From an uncultured Bacteroidales bacterium (lineage in GTDB: Bacteria; Bacteroidota; Bacteroidia; Bacteroidales; Muribaculaceae): a stretch of 64,000 bases of DNA. The position numbers and the translations under genes are program-made. Numbering within the stretch: position 1 is the first letter of the stretch; the number at the start of each line of letters is the position of its first letter. The notes beneath the pieces are model-generated. The model was not told the origin of the DNA and did not search any database. It worked only from the letters and a program-made list of their open reading frames with translations. Shown here in pieces: positions 63,348-64,000 of the stretch. Location of the stretch: contig UQVH01000017.1 of NCBI GenBank assembly GCA_900544535.1, positions 1-64,000 of the forward strand. Direction: 5' to 3'.

Positions 63348-64000
63348 TTAATGAGAGTGAGAATGACCTTCGGGAACCACTGTCGATGTCTCGGCAAGAC
63401 GTATGAATGTTGATCCGGCTGTCACAACCGAGTCTCCGGCATTGATACCTGACAATACTTCAATACGACTTCCGTCACTGCGCCCCAATGTTACAGGCTG
63501 TTTTTTATAAGCGTGGTCATCGACCTTGACATATACGAAATTCTCCCCCTGCTGTTCGGAAACGGCTCCGACAGGTACTGACAGCGACTCGGCTTTGTTT
63601 GCCCCGATCAGATAAACTTCAGCAGGGACGCCCGACACTACATCGCCGTTGCTGTCAAACGAAAAGTAAACAGGAACATAGCCCGGCAGGGAGCTACCTG
63701 AGGCAGACGAGGACAGCAGAGAGCCTTTGCGCTCGGAAAGGATCACGAGGTCTCCTCCACGCGAAGGACGGAGGTTGGCTGTGACAATTTGAGGGAGGAA
63801 CGATGTTTCTGAAGCCGGAAGCAAAGCGCGCAAAGTCAGACGTGAGTTGCGTCCGATAACGGCAATAGTCTGGCCCGCATCCACATAAGCACCGTCGTTT
63901 ACAGGCAGATCCGAGATCACGCCCTGAATTCCGGCAACCGCGCTTCCGCCGGCTGCGACAGGGCTAAAAGCGCTTTTGGCCTCTTCGTATGCCCTCAAGG
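63348..64000 (-). CDS. Heavy-metal RND efflux periplasmic adaptor (CusB/CzcB-like), 5' part outside window
   Basis: The last 217 or so residues of a membrane-fusion protein; the frame is open at the window edge, so the true start is outside. Visible parts are a lipoyl-like half (SPVAAGGSAVAGIQGVISDL, then GAYVDAGQTIAVIG), the beta-barrel (ANLRPSRGGDLVILSERKGS) and membrane-proximal domain (PVTLGRSDGSRIEVLSGINA). The end is His-rich (EGHSHSH), which fits metal handling. Operon with the pump and channel. Confidence 0.9.
   Translation of the reverse strand, partial: LRAYEEAKSAFSPVAAGGSAVAGIQGVISDLPVNDGAYVDAGQTIAVIGRNSRLTLRALLPASETSFLPQIVTANLRPSRGGDLVILSERKGSLLSSSASGSSLPGYVPVYFSFDSNGDVVSGVPAEVYLIGANKAESLSVPVGAVSEQQGENFVYVKVDDHAYKKQPVTLGRSDGSRIEVLSGINAGDSVVTAGSTFIRLAETSTVVPEGHSHSH

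Overview
The window is 64 kb of ordinary-looking chromosome from an anaerobic member of the Bacteroidota, most likely order Bacteroidales. A Muribaculaceae-like genome is my guess from overall feel and is not proven. The evidence is the gene families (DUF6377 regulator, DUF4290, DUF5606, DUF3332, DUF5724/DUF4132, a complete Bat aerotolerance operon, short ProRS, HU paralogues), lipoproteins of the Bacteroidales type, and repeated phylum-type promoters with a -7 box TAnnTTTG and a -33 TTTG/TTG. I saw no tRNA, rRNA, CRISPR array, insertion sequence or prophage. Only one stretch longer than 300 bases lacks a gene (131-528).

Layout. 1-3.3 kb: the tail of an unknown gene with its terminator, then purT followed by a membrane-bound DUF6377 regulator on the minus strand. 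3.4-9 kb: a two-gene unit of a small unknown protein and a 1677-residue DUF5724/DUF4132 protein. 9-11 kb: tpiA, a SPOR protein and folE. 11-15.1 kb (minus): DUF5606, a di-iron hemerythrin-like protein and a LuxR-type regulator as a tight operon, then a channel protein with an unusual filter and a MATE exporter. 15.2-21.6 kb (plus): a secreted unknown, an NfnAB-type flavin/iron-sulfur pair, a TPR/PD40 protein, floA and a PHP phosphatase. 21.6-25.5 kb (minus): 5'-nucleotidase, DUF3108, thymidine kinase and a lipoprotein. 25.6-32.9 kb: a short SSB, then a tripartite HAE1 RND efflux operon ending in its TetR regulator.

32.9-40 kb (plus): fabG, DUF4290, rimM, an acidic protein, an OmpA-like protein, proS, a GT2 glycosyltransferase, and two HU-family genes, the second a fusion of an HU domain, a membrane helix and a LysM-like domain. 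40.2-48.7 kb: moxR, DUF58, a membrane protein and batA-batE. 48.8-54.3 kb: a small HTH protein, a tandem universal stress protein, purM, an MltF-like transglycosylase, a DUF3332 lipoprotein and a VanZ protein. 54.2-57.4 kb: priA (minus) and the RNase P RNA gene (plus). 57.4-64 kb (minus): a heavy-metal RND efflux operon (adaptor cut by the window edge, CusA/CzcA pump, outer membrane channel) followed closely by a protein with two SGNH esterase domains.

Most genes are housekeeping: purine synthesis (purT, purM), folate (folE), glycolysis (tpiA), fatty acids (fabG), translation and RNA (proS, rimM, rnpB), replication restart (priA). Around them sit envelope and stress functions. The observations most worth following are the HU-membrane-LysM fusion, the DUF5724/DUF4132 pair, the channel with a non-canonical filter, inverted repeats in three intergenic regions, and an apparently gene-less promoter near the left edge.
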